A stretch of DNA of 64,000 nt from an uncultured Oscillospiraceae bacterium (GTDB lineage Bacteria; Bacillota; Clostridia; Oscillospirales; Oscillospiraceae), in the NCBI GenBank assembly GCA_934654755.1, contig CAKUGQ010000005.1, positions 1 through 64,000 of the forward strand, written 5' to 3'. This document shows positions 42,242-50,445 of this stretch, one piece after another (the stretch's first letter is position 1; each line of letters begins with the position of its first letter). The notes below the pieces were generated by a model, which saw nothing but the letters and a program-made list of their open reading frames with translations, had not been told where the DNA came from and searched no databases. Made by a program: the position numbers and the translations under genes.

Positions 42242-42271
42242 CTTGACAAAAGAGTCAAGATGATTTAATAT
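42242..42271 (+). promoter_or_regulatory. iclR promoter with overlapping palindromic operator
   Basis: TTGACA (42243-42248), 17-base spacer, TAATAT (42266-42271). CTTGAC-AAAAGA-GTCAAG (42242-42259) is an inverted repeat covering the -35 box, as expected for autorepression by IclR-type regulators. Confidence 0.8.
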
Positions 42272-42298
42272 AGGTAAAAAACGAGGGAGAGAAAACCA

Positions 42299-43108
42299 AT
42301 GGCATCCGATCAGATGACGACCAAAACGATTGCCTCCGTGGAGAAGGCAATGCGCGTGCTTGACATTGTTGCGCGCAGCGAAAACGGCATGACCGTGACG
42401 GAGCTTAGTCGTGAGCTTGACAGCGGCGTGAGCGCCGCGTTCCATTTGCTCAATACGCTTCGTCGATGTGACATGCTTCAGCAGGACCCGCAGAGCAAGC
42501 GATACAGCATCGGGCTGGGTGTGTTCCGTCTGTATGCGCTTGCACAGCGGCAGAATACGCTGGCCGGAATCGCGCAGCCCTTTCTGGATGCGTTGAGCCA
42601 GAACTGCGACGAAACGAGCAACCTGATTATCCTTCAGGATAAGGAAGCGGTTTACGTTGCGCAGAGCGAGAGCAACCATCTTGTCAAGATGTTTACGCAG
42701 ATCGGGGCACGCGTCCCCTATTATTGTACGGGCGGCGGAAAGGTCATTCTTGCTTTCCAGCCGGAGCAGGTGCGTGACGCTTATGCCAGAGAGACGCACT
42801 ATATTCCCTTTACGCAGCATACGATCTCCGACCGCGCAGGGCTTCTGCGCGAGCTGGATGCCATCCGCGAGCGCGGCTATGGCTTTGACCGTGAGGAGCG
42901 CGAGCCGGGCGTCCTGTGCATCGCCGCGCCGGTATTCAATGCCGCCGGAATTTCAGTGGCAGCAATGAGCATCTCCGCTCCGACGTTCCGGCTGGAAAAG
43001 CGCGGTGTGGAGCGGCTGACGGCGCTGGTATGTCAGGGGGCGGCGCGGTTTTCCAAACGGCTTGGTTTTGAGGATCCATATCCGGCGCTTGAAAAAATGA
43101 ACCGATGA
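42299..43108 (+). CDS. IclR family transcriptional regulator
   Basis: A 269-residue IclR-type regulator. The N-terminal winged helix shows KTIASVEKAMRVLDIVARSE (about 7-26) and MTVTELSRELD (about 29-39). The C-terminal effector domain has VYVAQSESNHLVKMF (about 117-131), GGGKVIL (about 144-150) and FDREEREPGVLCIAAPVFN. IclR members such as AllR sense glyoxylate or related acids, which fits the divergent glyoxylate-type aminotransferase. It probably represses itself through the palindrome at 42242 and acts on the aminotransferase. The start has GGGAG. Confidence 0.92.
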   Translation: MASDQMTTKTIASVEKAMRVLDIVARSENGMTVTELSRELDSGVSAAFHLLNTLRRCDMLQQDPQSKRYSIGLGVFRLYALAQRQNTLAGIAQPFLDALSQNCDETSNLIILQDKEAVYVAQSESNHLVKMFTQIGARVPYYCTGGGKVILAFQPEQVRDAYARETHYIPFTQHTISDRAGLLRELDAIRERGYGFDREEREPGVLCIAAPVFNAAGISVAAMSISAPTFRLEKRGVERLTALVCQGAARFSKRLGFEDPYPALEKMNR

Positions 43109-43123
43109 GCGGGAGGCGGGACA

Positions 43124-43375
43124 ATGCGGGAAATTCAGATTGGGCGGGTCTACCGTCATTTCAAGGGCGACCGGTATCTGGTCGAGGCGATTGCGAGCGA
43201 CTCCGAAACAGGAGAGTCATGTGTTGTTTATCGAAAGCTTTATGGCGACGGCGGCCTGTGGGTGCGCCCTGCGGCAATGTTTCTTGAGCGCGTCGACCGT
43301 GAAAAGTATCCGGATGCGCGGCAGGAGTACCGTTTTGAATTGCAGGAGATCCCGAGCGTCGCGGGACATGAATAA
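43124..43375 (+). CDS. DUF1653 family protein
   Basis: An 83-residue protein with the DUF1653 pattern: GRVYRHFKGDRYLVEAIA (about 7-24), a Tyr-Arg-Leu-rich centre, WVRPAAMFLERVDR (about 46-59). The biochemical role is unknown. It follows the iclR gene by 15 bases with GGGAGGCGGG, so it is probably cotranscribed. A strong terminator follows. Confidence 0.85.
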   Translation: MREIQIGRVYRHFKGDRYLVEAIASDSETGESCVVYRKLYGDGGLWVRPAAMFLERVDREKYPDARQEYRFELQEIPSVAGHE

Positions 43376-43378
43376 TTA

Positions 43379-43431
43379 AAAAGGCCGTATCCCCAGTCGG
43401 ACGTTTGTCCGAGGACGGAATACGGCCTTTT
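43379..43431. terminator. Bidirectional terminator
   Basis: AAAAGGCCGTAT (43379-43390) pairs with ATACGGCCTTTT (43420-43431), with an inner GTCCGAGGAC-type loop. It ends the iclR-DUF1653 unit and the convergent metal locus. Confidence 0.85.
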
Positions 43432-43455
43432 CGTTTTGCATCTGTGCCCGGACGG

Positions 43456-43623
43456 TCAAATGAACAACAGCATGGCGCACACGGCAGCAACGATACCGCC
43501 GATTATGCTGACAATGGTGTAAATCTTCTTCGATTCCGAATCGTGCTTCTCCTTGGCAAGGTAGTAGAGACCCGCACCGAGAACGAGAATGCCGATGATG
43601 AGACCGATGATTTTGATTGCCAT
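43456..43623 (-). CDS. Small two-helix membrane protein
   Basis: A 55-residue protein with two hydrophobic segments, IIGLIIGILVLGAGLYYLA (about 4-22) and IVSIIGGIVAAVCAMLLFI (about 37-55), and a charged loop with HDSESKK between. The ATG at 43623 overlaps the ATPase pseudogene's terminal stop by one base. I do not know the family; similar proteins sit beside heavy-metal ATPases. It may have persisted although the ATPase is broken. Confidence 0.65.
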   Translation of the reverse strand: MAIKIIGLIIGILVLGAGLYYLAKEKHDSESKKIYTIVSIIGGIVAAVCAMLLFI

Positions 43624-44522
43624 TATTTTTTCCTCCATTTCAATAAGAATGCCGAATTCACAATTACAAGTACAGAGTCTGCATTATGTACCAGCGCGCA
43701 CGGGCAGAACACAACGAGAATCGTGACCGCACGGATGATTTGTCCCGTAATGAGCCAGGTAAGCCCAGCGGCAGAAAGCGCGATCACCACGATCCAAGTA
43801 GCCCATCTGTCGGCAAGTCCGACGATCTTTGCCTTGCCTGCATCCGCAGACTGCACAAGGCGGATCATCCGCTGAATGGAACTGTCCTCGCCGACTTTCG
43901 TTGCTTCCATTTCAAACGCGCCAAACTGATTGACCGTACCGCTGGACACCGTATCGCCCACGGCCTTGTCCACAGGGAGGGATTCGCCGGTCATAACCGC
44001 CTGATTGATGGAGGTTTATCCGGAAAGAATCACACCGTCCACAGGAACGCCTTCACCCGGAAGCACGCGGATATGATCGCCGACCTTGACTTGCTCGGCC
44101 GGGATGATCTCCTCTTTGCCGTTTCGCAGCACCCGTGCCGTCTGCGGCGTCAGATGCACCAGCTTTTCAATCCCGGCGCGGGCGCGCGCCACGGTCAGTT
44201 CCTCAAGCAATGCACCGAACTGCATGATAAATGCAACCTCACCGGCGGCAAAGGTCTCTCCGATGCAGACGGAAGCGATCAGCGCCAGAGACACCAGCAC
44301 GTCCGCTTTGATGTCAAAGGCCGTGACCAGCCCGATCACTGCCTCCAGAATGATAGGCAGACCGCACAGCACGATCGCAAACCATGCCATGTCAAAGGGG
44401 AACGGCTGAAATTTCAGTAGGCTTCAAACAACGGCGATACCGGAGATCACAAGCAATGTAATATCTTTCTTGATGCCTCCAAGTTCCAGGAGGTGTTCCA
44501 GCCGCTCCATCACTCGCTTCAT
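43623..44522 (-). pseudogene. Metal-transporting P1B-type ATPase, broken by two stops and an internal deletion
   Basis: One reading frame runs through the whole stretch. From MKRVMERLE at 44522 it reaches GIAVV and then a TGA (near 44422) before SLLKFQPFPFDMAWF. The next block has the transmembrane and actuator-domain sequence, then a TAA after GVILSG where intact relatives have Gln before TSINQAVMTGES. It continues through the metal-site motif FCPC, then joins directly to VHNADSVLVIVNSAFLL, which is normally the C-terminal helix. The phosphorylation and nucleotide domains (DKTGT region onward) are missing. The gene cannot yield a working pump. The CsoR regulator and operator next to it are intact. 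Confidence 0.92.
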
Positions 44523-44539
44523 AAACGAGGCTCCTTTCA

Positions 44540-44555
44540 ATACCCAATGGGGTAT
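44540..44555. promoter_or_regulatory. CsoR-type operator
   Basis: ATACCC-AATG-GGGTAT, perfect inverted repeat with G/C tract flanked by A/T, the usual CsoR/RcnR operator form. It lies between the ATPase promoter and its ribosome site. Confidence 0.75.
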
Positions 44556-44561
44556 AGGTAT

Positions 44562-44590
44562 ATTATACATATAGGGGTATGGGTTATCAA
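44562..44590 (-). promoter_or_regulatory. Promoter of the ATPase pseudogene
   Basis: Minus strand TTGATA (44585-44590), 17-base spacer, TATAAT (44562-44567). ATACCCCTAT within the spacer may be a second CsoR half-site. Confidence 0.8.
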
Positions 44591-44637
44591 GAGGACAAAG
44601 AAAAAAAGCCGATCCATAAGATCGGCTTTTGGAAATA

Positions 44638-44913
44638 TTACTGCATATTGGCAAAACGCTCCACGGCCTTTGTGAAGCTCTCGATGGTTTTGTCTGCGTC
44701 GCCGTGCTCGATGCCGTCGCGGACGCAGTGCTGAATGTGTCCTTCCAGTACCACTTTTCCGCAGCCGTTCAGGGCGGATTTTGCGGCGTTGATCTGCGCC
44801 AGAATGTCCTCGCAGGGGACGTCCTCATCCACCATCCGGTCAATGGCCTGTACCTGCCCGATAATCTTTTTCAAACGACGGTGCAGATTTTCCGCATCCA
44901 TACATTGTTTCAT
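44638..44913 (-). CDS. csoR: CsoR-family metal-sensing transcriptional repressor
   Basis: A 91-residue all-helical repressor. Cys34 (DVPCEDIL), His59 (LEGHIQ) and Cys63 (QHCVRD) match the Cu(I)-binding C-H-C set in spacing. LHRRLKKIIGQVQAIDRMV (about 10-28) is the DNA-binding helix pair. It should derepress in copper or another thiophilic metal. ATG at 44913 is chosen over an upstream ATG. It has its own consensus promoter and lies just upstream of the broken ATPase gene, which it would normally control. It may also act elsewhere. Confidence 0.93.
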   Translation of the reverse strand: MKQCMDAENLHRRLKKIIGQVQAIDRMVDEDVPCEDILAQINAAKSALNGCGKVVLEGHIQHCVRDGIEHGDADKTIESFTKAVERFANMQ

Positions 44914-44948
44914 GACCAAGTCCTCCATACTGCTAGGGGTATGTGTTT

Positions 44949-44977
44949 ATTGTACTCCGAGGAGACACATTTGTCAA
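44949..44977 (-). promoter_or_regulatory. Promoter of csoR
   Basis: Minus strand TTGACA (44972-44977), 17-base spacer, TACAAT (44949-44954). ATACCCCTAGCAGTAT just downstream (about 44928-44942) resembles a CsoR site, suggesting autoregulation. Confidence 0.8.
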
Positions 44978-45064
44978 CTGTATGCGCCCGCCATACGGAT
45001 TGGTATCGAGGCTTGGCGAGCGCATTTCAGCGGCAATCGTGTGCCTGCAGTAACGATTTGTGCA

Positions 45065-45117
45065 GAAAGCAAAAGCGACAGCCGCTTCCGAAAAGTGAGG
45101 CTGTCGCTTTTGCTTTC
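45065..45117. terminator. Terminator after tRNA-Thr
   Basis: Two 19-base arms (GAAAGCAAAAGCGACAGCC and its exact complement) around a 15-base loop, with T-rich ends. It ends the tRNA transcript on the minus strand. Confidence 0.85.
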
Positions 45118-45178
45118 TTATCCCCTTTGGTTTGCACGATTCCCTTAGGGCATCGCACACACTTGAGGGGAGCCTTGG

Positions 45179-45251
45179 AGCTACTGGCCGGACTTGAACC
45201 GGCGACCTGCTGATTACGAATCAGCTGCTCTACCGACTGAGCCACAGTAGC
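45179..45251 (-). tRNA. tRNA-Thr, anticodon CGT
   Basis: 73 bases on the minus strand. Acceptor stem GCTACTG/CAGTAGC pairs perfectly, D arm GCTC/GAGC, anticodon stem GCTGA/TCAGC with loop TTCGTAA (anticodon CGT), T arm GCCGG/CCGGC with TTCAAGT loop. The 3' CCA is not encoded; the base after the acceptor stem is T. A consensus promoter lies upstream. Confidence 0.95.
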
Positions 45252-45281
45252 ATTTCCGCTGCTCCTGCAGCGGCACGAGTT

Positions 45282-45310
45282 ATTATACCGATTCGGATTG
45301 GGCTTGTCAA
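45282..45310 (-). promoter_or_regulatory. Promoter of tRNA-Thr
   Basis: Minus strand TTGACA (45305-45310), 17-base spacer, TATAAT (45282-45287), a perfect consensus only nine bases after the sigF stop. A CCGCTGC-TCCT-GCAGCGG hairpin (45256-45273) precedes the tRNA. Confidence 0.9.
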
Positions 45311-45318
45311 GAGTTTTT

Positions 45319-46038
45319 TCACGCTTTTTCGGATGAAATGCAGCGGCGCAGCGCCTCGAGTGCCTTTTTTTCGATGCGCGAGACCTGCACCTGCGACACA
45401 CCGAGAAGCTTTGAGGTTTTGTCCTGCGTCAAGCCATGGAAAAAACGCAGACGAATGACCGTCTGTTCCCGCTCGGAAAGAGAGGAAATCGCCTCGCGCA
45501 GGGCGATACGCTCCAGAATATCCTCCTCCATGTTGCCGTCGGTCAGGATGTCCTCCAGTGAAAAACCGTCTTCGGTGAGCTTGCGTGAAATGGACTCGGC
45601 TGTGCCCGTTGCGCCTTCGGAAGAGGCAATCTCCTCCGGTGCCAGCCCGGTTTGCGCGCTCAATTCGCCGAGCGTCGGTTCACGGCCATACTGCGCGGCG
45701 AGCTTTTGCCGCGCGGCCTTGATTGCGATTGCACGTTCCTTCAGTCCGCGGCTGACCTTTACCGTCCCGTCGTCACGCAGAAAGCGGCGAATCTCGCCTG
45801 CGATTTTCGGCACCGCATAGGTGGAAAACTGTGTTCCGAACTCGGCATCAAAGCCTTCGACTGCCTTCAGAAAACCGAGACAGCCGAGTTGGTACAGGTC
45901 GTCCGGATCAACACCACGGCCAAAGTAGCGCCGCGCGATGGACCAGACCAGACCGGAGTTTTCCGTAATCAGGCGTTCGGCAGCCTCGCGGTCGCCGGCT
46001 TTTGCAAGGCGCAGAAGTCCCTCCAGCTCCGCACTCAC
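45319..46038 (-). CDS. sigF: RNA polymerase sporulation sigma factor SigF
   Basis: A 239-residue sigma-70 family factor for early forespore transcription. Region 2 shows DLYQLGCLGFLKAVEGFD (about 47-64) and GTQFSTYAVPKIAGEIRRFL (about 68-87). Region 4 ends QDKTSKLLGVSQVQVSRIEK (about 207-226), a helix-turn-helix. The start is GTG, overlapping the spoIIAB stop. It forms an operon with spoIIAB and spoIIAA, the classical anti-sigma/anti-anti-sigma control of SigF, which rules out SigG despite sequence similarity. Confidence 0.95.
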   Translation of the reverse strand: MSAELEGLLRLAKAGDREAAERLITENSGLVWSIARRYFGRGVDPDDLYQLGCLGFLKAVEGFDAEFGTQFSTYAVPKIAGEIRRFLRDDGTVKVSRGLKERAIAIKAARQKLAAQYGREPTLGELSAQTGLAPEEIASSEGATGTAESISRKLTEDGFSLEDILTDGNMEEDILERIALREAISSLSEREQTVIRLRFFHGLTQDKTSKLLGVSQVQVSRIEKKALEALRRCISSEKA

Positions 46039-46475
46039 GCTTTGCCCCCGCGCGCGACAAGCCTGCGGCGCATATGTACGGTCGTGCCTTTACCGGGCAC
46101 GGAACGGATGCGCAGACTGGTCATAAAGCTTTCCATGATTGTGATGCCCATACCGGAGCGCTCCTCGCCGCCGGTAGTGAACATCGGCGTGCGCGCCTGC
46201 TCTACGTCGGCGATGCCGCAGCCGCGATCCTTCACCGTGATGTCAAGCACGTTTCCCGGCAGGATTTTTGCTTTCAGAACAATTGTCCCGATCGAATCCG
46301 GGTAGGCATGGACGATGCAGTTCGTTACCGCCTCGGATACGGCGGTTTTAATGTCGCCAAGCTCGTCCAGCGTAGGGTCGAGCTGTGCGGCGAAGCATGC
46401 CACGGCGGAGCGCGCAAAGGCTTCGTTGGACGACCTGCTCGGGAATTCGAGCGTCATGTAGTTTTCGTTTTTCAT
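46035..46475 (-). CDS. spoIIAB: Anti-sigma F factor and kinase SpoIIAB
   Basis: A 146-residue GHKL kinase. AVSEAVTNCIVHAYPD (about 45-60) is the N box, DRGCGIAD (about 84-91) is the G1 box, and GGEERSGMGITIME (about 102-115) binds ATP. It holds SigF inactive and phosphorylates SpoIIAA. ATG at 46475 overlaps the spoIIAA stop (ATGA), and its stop overlaps the sigF GTG, so all three genes are translationally coupled. Confidence 0.95.
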   Translation of the reverse strand: MKNENYMTLEFPSRSSNEAFARSAVACFAAQLDPTLDELGDIKTAVSEAVTNCIVHAYPDSIGTIVLKAKILPGNVLDITVKDRGCGIADVEQARTPMFTTGGEERSGMGITIMESFMTSLRIRSVPGKGTTVHMRRRLVARGGKA

Positions 46476-46792
46476 TTGATGCACTCCTCTCTGATCTCTG
46501 CAATCCGTTCGATTCCGGCGGCCTGCAGTACCTTGGCCGGCTGCGGGGGCAGGTTCTGAAGCTGCAGCTTTCCGCCGAGAGCCTTCATGCGCCGCAGCGT
46601 TGAAATGACGACGGCGATACCGCTGGAATCCATGAACGTCACGTCGCGAAAATCAAGGACGCAGAACAACGGCAGGTACAGGTCGAGCTTTTCCGCCAGC
46701 TCCTGCATAATCTCGCGGGCGCAGTGATGGTCAATCTCACCGCGCAGCGCGACGGTCAGCCGACGATCCTGGACATAGCTTGTAAATCTCAT
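46472..46792 (-). CDS. spoIIAA: Anti-sigma F factor antagonist SpoIIAA
   Basis: A 106-residue STAS-domain protein. The phosphorylated Ser is in FMDSSGIAVV (about 55-64), and RRLTVALRGEIDHHCAREIM (about 10-29) begins the fold. When unphosphorylated it binds SpoIIAB and frees SigF. ATG at 46792 is chosen with GGAGG upstream; a short N-terminal extension is not used. It is the first gene of the operon. Confidence 0.95.
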   Translation of the reverse strand: MRFTSYVQDRRLTVALRGEIDHHCAREIMQELAEKLDLYLPLFCVLDFRDVTFMDSSGIAVVISTLRRMKALGGKLQLQNLPPQPAKVLQAAGIERIAEIREECIK

Positions 46793-46818
46793 AGGTTCCT
46801 CCACCCCCAAAAAAAATC

Positions 46819-46851
46819 AAGCGCACACACCGCATCACGGTATGTGCGCTT
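46819..46851 (-). terminator. Terminator after the gerM-like gene
   Basis: AAGCGCACAtACCG and GCGGTgTGTGCGCTT arms with TGAT loop, then TTGATTTTTTTT on the minus strand. A TATAAT lies just upstream of it (near 46853-46858), so part of the hairpin could be in the spoIIAA leader. Confidence 0.8.
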
Positions 46852-46903
46852 ATTATACGATAAGTTTTCTGCGGCTCGTGTCGAAACCGGCACGCGAACG
46901 CAA

Positions 46904-48199
46904 TTATTCCGCAAACCAGCCCGCTTCCGGGCGATGAATCTCGGAAAGACTGCTGCGGATGAAGTGCGGCGGCAGACCTTCGACAAGAAACTCCACGGAG
47001 TCGATACCGGGGAGCGCACAGAGCGTGGCGATAACGGAACGCAGCATGGTCTGCTGTGATTCCGCACGCGCGTTGTGCGAAAGAAAGTCCGCAGTCAGAT
47101 CGATCAGGCAAACGCCCTCCGCCAGTCGGACGGAGAGGATGCGCGTTTCTTCCGGAATATAATTTTTCAGGCCGTTGCCGGGGCGATACGCAATCAGAGC
47201 CCGCAATACGGCCTCCGGAAGCGCTTCCTCCTCGGCCTCTGACGCGCAGGGGACGGCGACGAGTCTTCCGCCCGCCGCCTCGGCGGGATAGTAAAGATCG
47301 ACATCGGTGCAGGGTGTGCCCGAGACGGGAGCCTGCAGCGAGGCGTCAAAGGTCAGCGCGCCGTTCAGCCGCATCAGACCCAGTGACGAGAGCGCTTCGC
47401 CGGAGACCTGAATGGAGACGGCGCTGATGCCGGAAAGCAGCGTCAGGGTGTTGACAATGCTGTAGACGGCGAGACGCCGCTCGTTGTAACCGGCGTAATC
47501 ACCCGTACGGAAGGCAGACGAAAGATTGACCGTACACAGCCCGCCCTGCACCTGAATGCCGAGCAAAAATGTCCCGGCGGGGATGCAGCCGGCTTCGCCG
47601 CGCTCGGCGGCGGAGAGAAGCTGCTGCAGGGCGTATTCCGGCAGCATCGAAGCGTCCATGGCGTCAACCGTCTGCCGGACGGCAACAAGGTAACGGTGGC
47701 TGCGGTCCGGGTAATACAGCACAAGCTCCTCCTGTTGAGGAAGCATTCCGGTGTCCGTCAGCAGCAGATCGCGGTCGGTAAGCGTCATACCCTCCTCATC
47801 GCCCGGGGAGACGATGCGCACGCGAAGCACGTCGTTGCGCTGTAAAAGCGTCTTTGTCAGACAGGCATAGGCGATCGAACGGCCGTATGCGTCGGCCGTA
47901 TCGGAACTGCCGGAGAACAGCACGACGGCCGTTCCGCCTTCGATCTCGGCAGAGGCGAGCGTCCAGCCCTGCGGGAAGGGCGACCGGGCGCCCGCCTGCG
48001 GAATACAGGCCAGATAGCGGGTGATAAGCGCCTCCGGCGACAGGGCGTTCGGATCGACCGAGCTGGGCTGCGCGACCAGCACGGCGGTGCTGTCCGTGCC
48101 GCGCAGCCAGAAAACGAAGCCCTCCTCCTGTTCGGGGACAGCGGAGCAGGCGCTCAGCAGAATGCACAGTGCCAGAAAAACGGGAAAACAGCGTTTCAT
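46904..48199 (-). CDS. GerMN-domain spore germination/sporulation lipoprotein
   Basis: A 431-residue lipoprotein with signal peptide MKRCFPVFLALCILLSACS (lipobox LSAC). It appears to contain two GerMN domains: ELVLYYPDRSHRYLVAVRQT (about 158-177) leading into GIQVQGGLCTVNLSSAF, and DVDLYYPAEAAGGRLVAVPC (about 299-318) leading into ILSVRLAEGVCLIDLTADFL. GerM in Bacillus acts in sporulation and germination. Start overlaps the kinase stop by four bases. The order kinase, regulator, gerM beside sigF suggests a sporulation-linked signalling locus. Confidence 0.82.
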   Translation of the reverse strand: MKRCFPVFLALCILLSACSAVPEQEEGFVFWLRGTDSTAVLVAQPSSVDPNALSPEALITRYLACIPQAGARSPFPQGWTLASAEIEGGTAVVLFSGSSDTADAYGRSIAYACLTKTLLQRNDVLRVRIVSPGDEEGMTLTDRDLLLTDTGMLPQQEELVLYYPDRSHRYLVAVRQTVDAMDASMLPEYALQQLLSAAERGEAGCIPAGTFLLGIQVQGGLCTVNLSSAFRTGDYAGYNERRLAVYSIVNTLTLLSGISAVSIQVSGEALSSLGLMRLNGALTFDASLQAPVSGTPCTDVDLYYPAEAAGGRLVAVPCASEAEEEALPEAVLRALIAYRPGNGLKNYIPEETRILSVRLAEGVCLIDLTADFLSHNARAESQQTMLRSVIATLCALPGIDSVEFLVEGLPPHFIRSSLSEIHRPEAGWFAE

Positions 48200-49641
48200 T
48201 GCTCCACCTCCTGCGGGTCAAACAGCGGGAAGCGTACGGTAAATACCGTGCCGCCCTGCGGCGCGTCGTCCACGGCGATGGTGCCGTCGTTGCGCCGGAC
48301 CATGTCGTAGACGATCGACAGACCGAGTCCCGCGCCGCCGGCTGCGCGGGAACGCGCTTTGTCTACGCGGTAGAAGCGCTCAAAAATGTGTTCGCGCGCC
48401 TCGGCGGGGATTCCCGGACCGTTATCCTCCACGCTCAGCTCTACGTCCTTGTTCAGACGGCTCAGCCGCACGTGTGCCTCACCGCCCTCGCGATTATACT
48501 TGATGGCGTTTTCCGCCAGATTAAATACGATTTGCGAAAGATCGTCTTCCATCATTAAAACAAGACAGCCGGGATCGGCCTGTACGGACAAGCGGACGCT
48601 GCGCAGCGCCGCCTGCGGCCGAAGCATCCGGACGACCTTGCATACGGTCGGCGCGGCATCCAGAATGGAGCGCTCGTCAACCACACCGCTGTCGAGACGG
48701 GTCAGTGTCAGCAGCTTCTGCGACAGCCTGCCCAACCGGTCGGCCTCGCGGCCGATATCGGCGATGAATTCGTGTTCCGTAGCGGTGTCCATTTCGTTTT
48801 GCAGGATGGAGTCCGACAACAGCTTGATGGAGGCCAGCGGCGTTTTCAGCTCGTGCGACGCATCGGAAACAAACTGTCTGCGTCTCTGCTCCGACTCGTT
48901 CAACCGGTCGGCAAGATGATTGAATTCCCGGCTTAGCTGATCGATCTCGCTGTGCCCGCGCAGTTCTATGCGTGAGGAATAGTCTCCGGAAAGCATTTGC
49001 CGCACGGAGTAGACGATTTTCCGCAGCTTGCGGGAAAAGGTGGAGGAGAAAATGAGCGAGATCAGCACGACGGCCAGCTCCAGAATGACGGAAATGGTGA
49101 GGATGTTCCGCTGCAGAGAAAAGATGAGCGCACCCTGAACGGAGTCGTATTCCATCAGGTAAACGGCGCCGAGCACTTCGCCACCGCGCACGAGAGGGAC
49201 GGCGGTGCGGCACTCAAAGGCGCCGGAATCATAGCGGCCGTAAAATACGTCGTTCCCGGCAAGTGCGTCGGCAAGCTCGGGGAACAGTACGAGGCGGCCG
49301 ACGGCACTGCCGGTACGCAGCGAATCGTAAACGGCACGGCCGGAGGCATCTGTCACGATCGTGCGGGTGGTCAGCAGCTCTTCCAGCGACTCCACCGCCT
49401 GCGCCGTTCGTTCGACCGAAAGCGTATCGAGCTGTAAGAGCGCAGCAGTCAGAAGCTGTGCCTTGTCTGCCTGTGATTTTTCCTGTGAGCGGAACACCAT
49501 GTCCTGCATACTCGCCGAGGCGTAGAAGTTCAGGAACAGCAGCGCTGCCGCAGTGATAAGAATATAGGCCAGCGCAAAGCGAAGCTGCGAGCTGTTTCTC
49601 AGCAGCGGCCCTCTGAATTTATGCTTTGAAATAGTACCCAA
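48196..49641 (-). CDS. Membrane sensor histidine kinase
   Basis: A 481-residue kinase. Two membrane segments flank an extracytoplasmic sensor: FALAYILITAAALLFLNFYA (about 22-41) and ILTISVILELAVVLISLIFS (about 179-198). A HAMP-like linker follows, then the dimerisation domain with phosphoacceptor His in FVSDASHELKTPLASIKLLS (about 258-277), and the ATPase with NAIKYNREGG, DNGPGIP and GGAGLGLSIV. It belongs with the response regulator just upstream. The start appears to be TTG at 49641, overlapping the regulator by 23 bases; the ribosome site is poor and the start is uncertain. Confidence 0.92.
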   Translation of the reverse strand: MGTISKHKFRGPLLRNSSQLRFALAYILITAAALLFLNFYASASMQDMVFRSQEKSQADKAQLLTAALLQLDTLSVERTAQAVESLEELLTTRTIVTDASGRAVYDSLRTGSAVGRLVLFPELADALAGNDVFYGRYDSGAFECRTAVPLVRGGEVLGAVYLMEYDSVQGALIFSLQRNILTISVILELAVVLISLIFSSTFSRKLRKIVYSVRQMLSGDYSSRIELRGHSEIDQLSREFNHLADRLNESEQRRRQFVSDASHELKTPLASIKLLSDSILQNEMDTATEHEFIADIGREADRLGRLSQKLLTLTRLDSGVVDERSILDAAPTVCKVVRMLRPQAALRSVRLSVQADPGCLVLMMEDDLSQIVFNLAENAIKYNREGGEAHVRLSRLNKDVELSVEDNGPGIPAEAREHIFERFYRVDKARSRAAGGAGLGLSIVYDMVRRNDGTIAVDDAPQGGTVFTVRFPLFDPQEVEQ

Positions 49642-50296
49642 CTCCCCACTTTGTCAGAATGTATTGCGGCTCGGCGGGGACCTGCTCGAGTTTTTCGCGG
49701 ATGCGGCGGATGTGAACGTCTACCGTCCGGATGTCGCTGCGGTATTCGTCGTAGCCCCAGAGCAGATCAAGCAGATTTTCACGCGAGTAGACGCGATTCG
49801 GATGACTCATCAGCAGCTCTACCAGATCGAACTCGCGGGCGGTCAGGTCTACGGCGCGGCCGTCGCGATAGACGTTTCGTTCGCCGCGGTCAAGCGTAAA
49901 CGGACCGATGGTGAGGCGATCCTTCTTTGCTTCGCTGCCACCCGTGCGGCGCAGCAGCGCACGAATGCGAGCCTTAAGCTCAAGAATGTTAAACGGTTTG
50001 GTCAGATAGTCGTCCGCACCATGGTCAAAGCCGATGAGCTTGTCCATATCCTCCGTGCGGGCGGTAAGCATGATGACCGGTACATCCGAGAATTCACGGA
50101 TGCGGCGGCAGGCCTCCAGTCCGTCCATCTCCGGCATCATTACGTCGAGCACGATCAGCCGCACCTGCGGGTCACGCGCCAGCTCTACGGCCTGCAGTCC
50201 GTTTGTGCCGGTGACGACTTCGTAGCCGTCGTTTTGAAGATTGAAGCGGATCCCTTTGACGAGCAGATCTTCGTCGTCCACAACCAGAATTTTCAT
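49619..50296 (-). CDS. OmpR/PhoB-family response regulator
   Basis: A 225-residue response regulator. Receiver domain: VVDDEDLL, phosphorylated Asp in IVLDVMMPEMDGLEA (about 50-64), GADDYLTKPFNILELKARIR (about 94-113). DNA-binding domain: LTAREFDLVELLMSHPNRVY (about 150-169) and VDVHIRRIREKLE. ATG at 50296 is selected over 24 upstream codons because of a GGAG-type site. The pair's signal is unknown; sequence layout resembles PhoP/WalR-type regulators controlling envelope genes. Confidence 0.92.
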   Translation of the reverse strand: MKILVVDDEDLLVKGIRFNLQNDGYEVVTGTNGLQAVELARDPQVRLIVLDVMMPEMDGLEACRRIREFSDVPVIMLTARTEDMDKLIGFDHGADDYLTKPFNILELKARIRALLRRTGGSEAKKDRLTIGPFTLDRGERNVYRDGRAVDLTAREFDLVELLMSHPNRVYSRENLLDLLWGYDEYRSDIRTVDVHIRRIREKLEQVPAEPQYILTKWGVGYYFKA

Positions 50297-50387
50297 GGAA
50301 AGCCTCCGATCTCCCCGGCGAATGATTGACAGCGCATCGTTTTCGGAATATAATAACAAACGGCGCATCCGGGGACTTTCTCCTCAA

Positions 50388-50417
50388 ATTATAGCACAAG
50401 TGTTCCGTGCGCGGCAA
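50388..50417 (-). promoter_or_regulatory. Promoter of the two-component operon
   Basis: Minus strand TTGCCG (50412-50417), 18-base spacer, TATAAT (50388-50393). It is divergent to the carboxypeptidase gene start. Confidence 0.6.
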
Positions 50418-50445
50418 TCGTTTCGCCGTGATTTTTGGAGGTATT

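Noticed and set aside
45319..46038. SigG instead of SigF
   Set aside because: The gene is the third of a spoIIAA-spoIIAB-sigF operon with overlapping stops and starts, which defines SigF.
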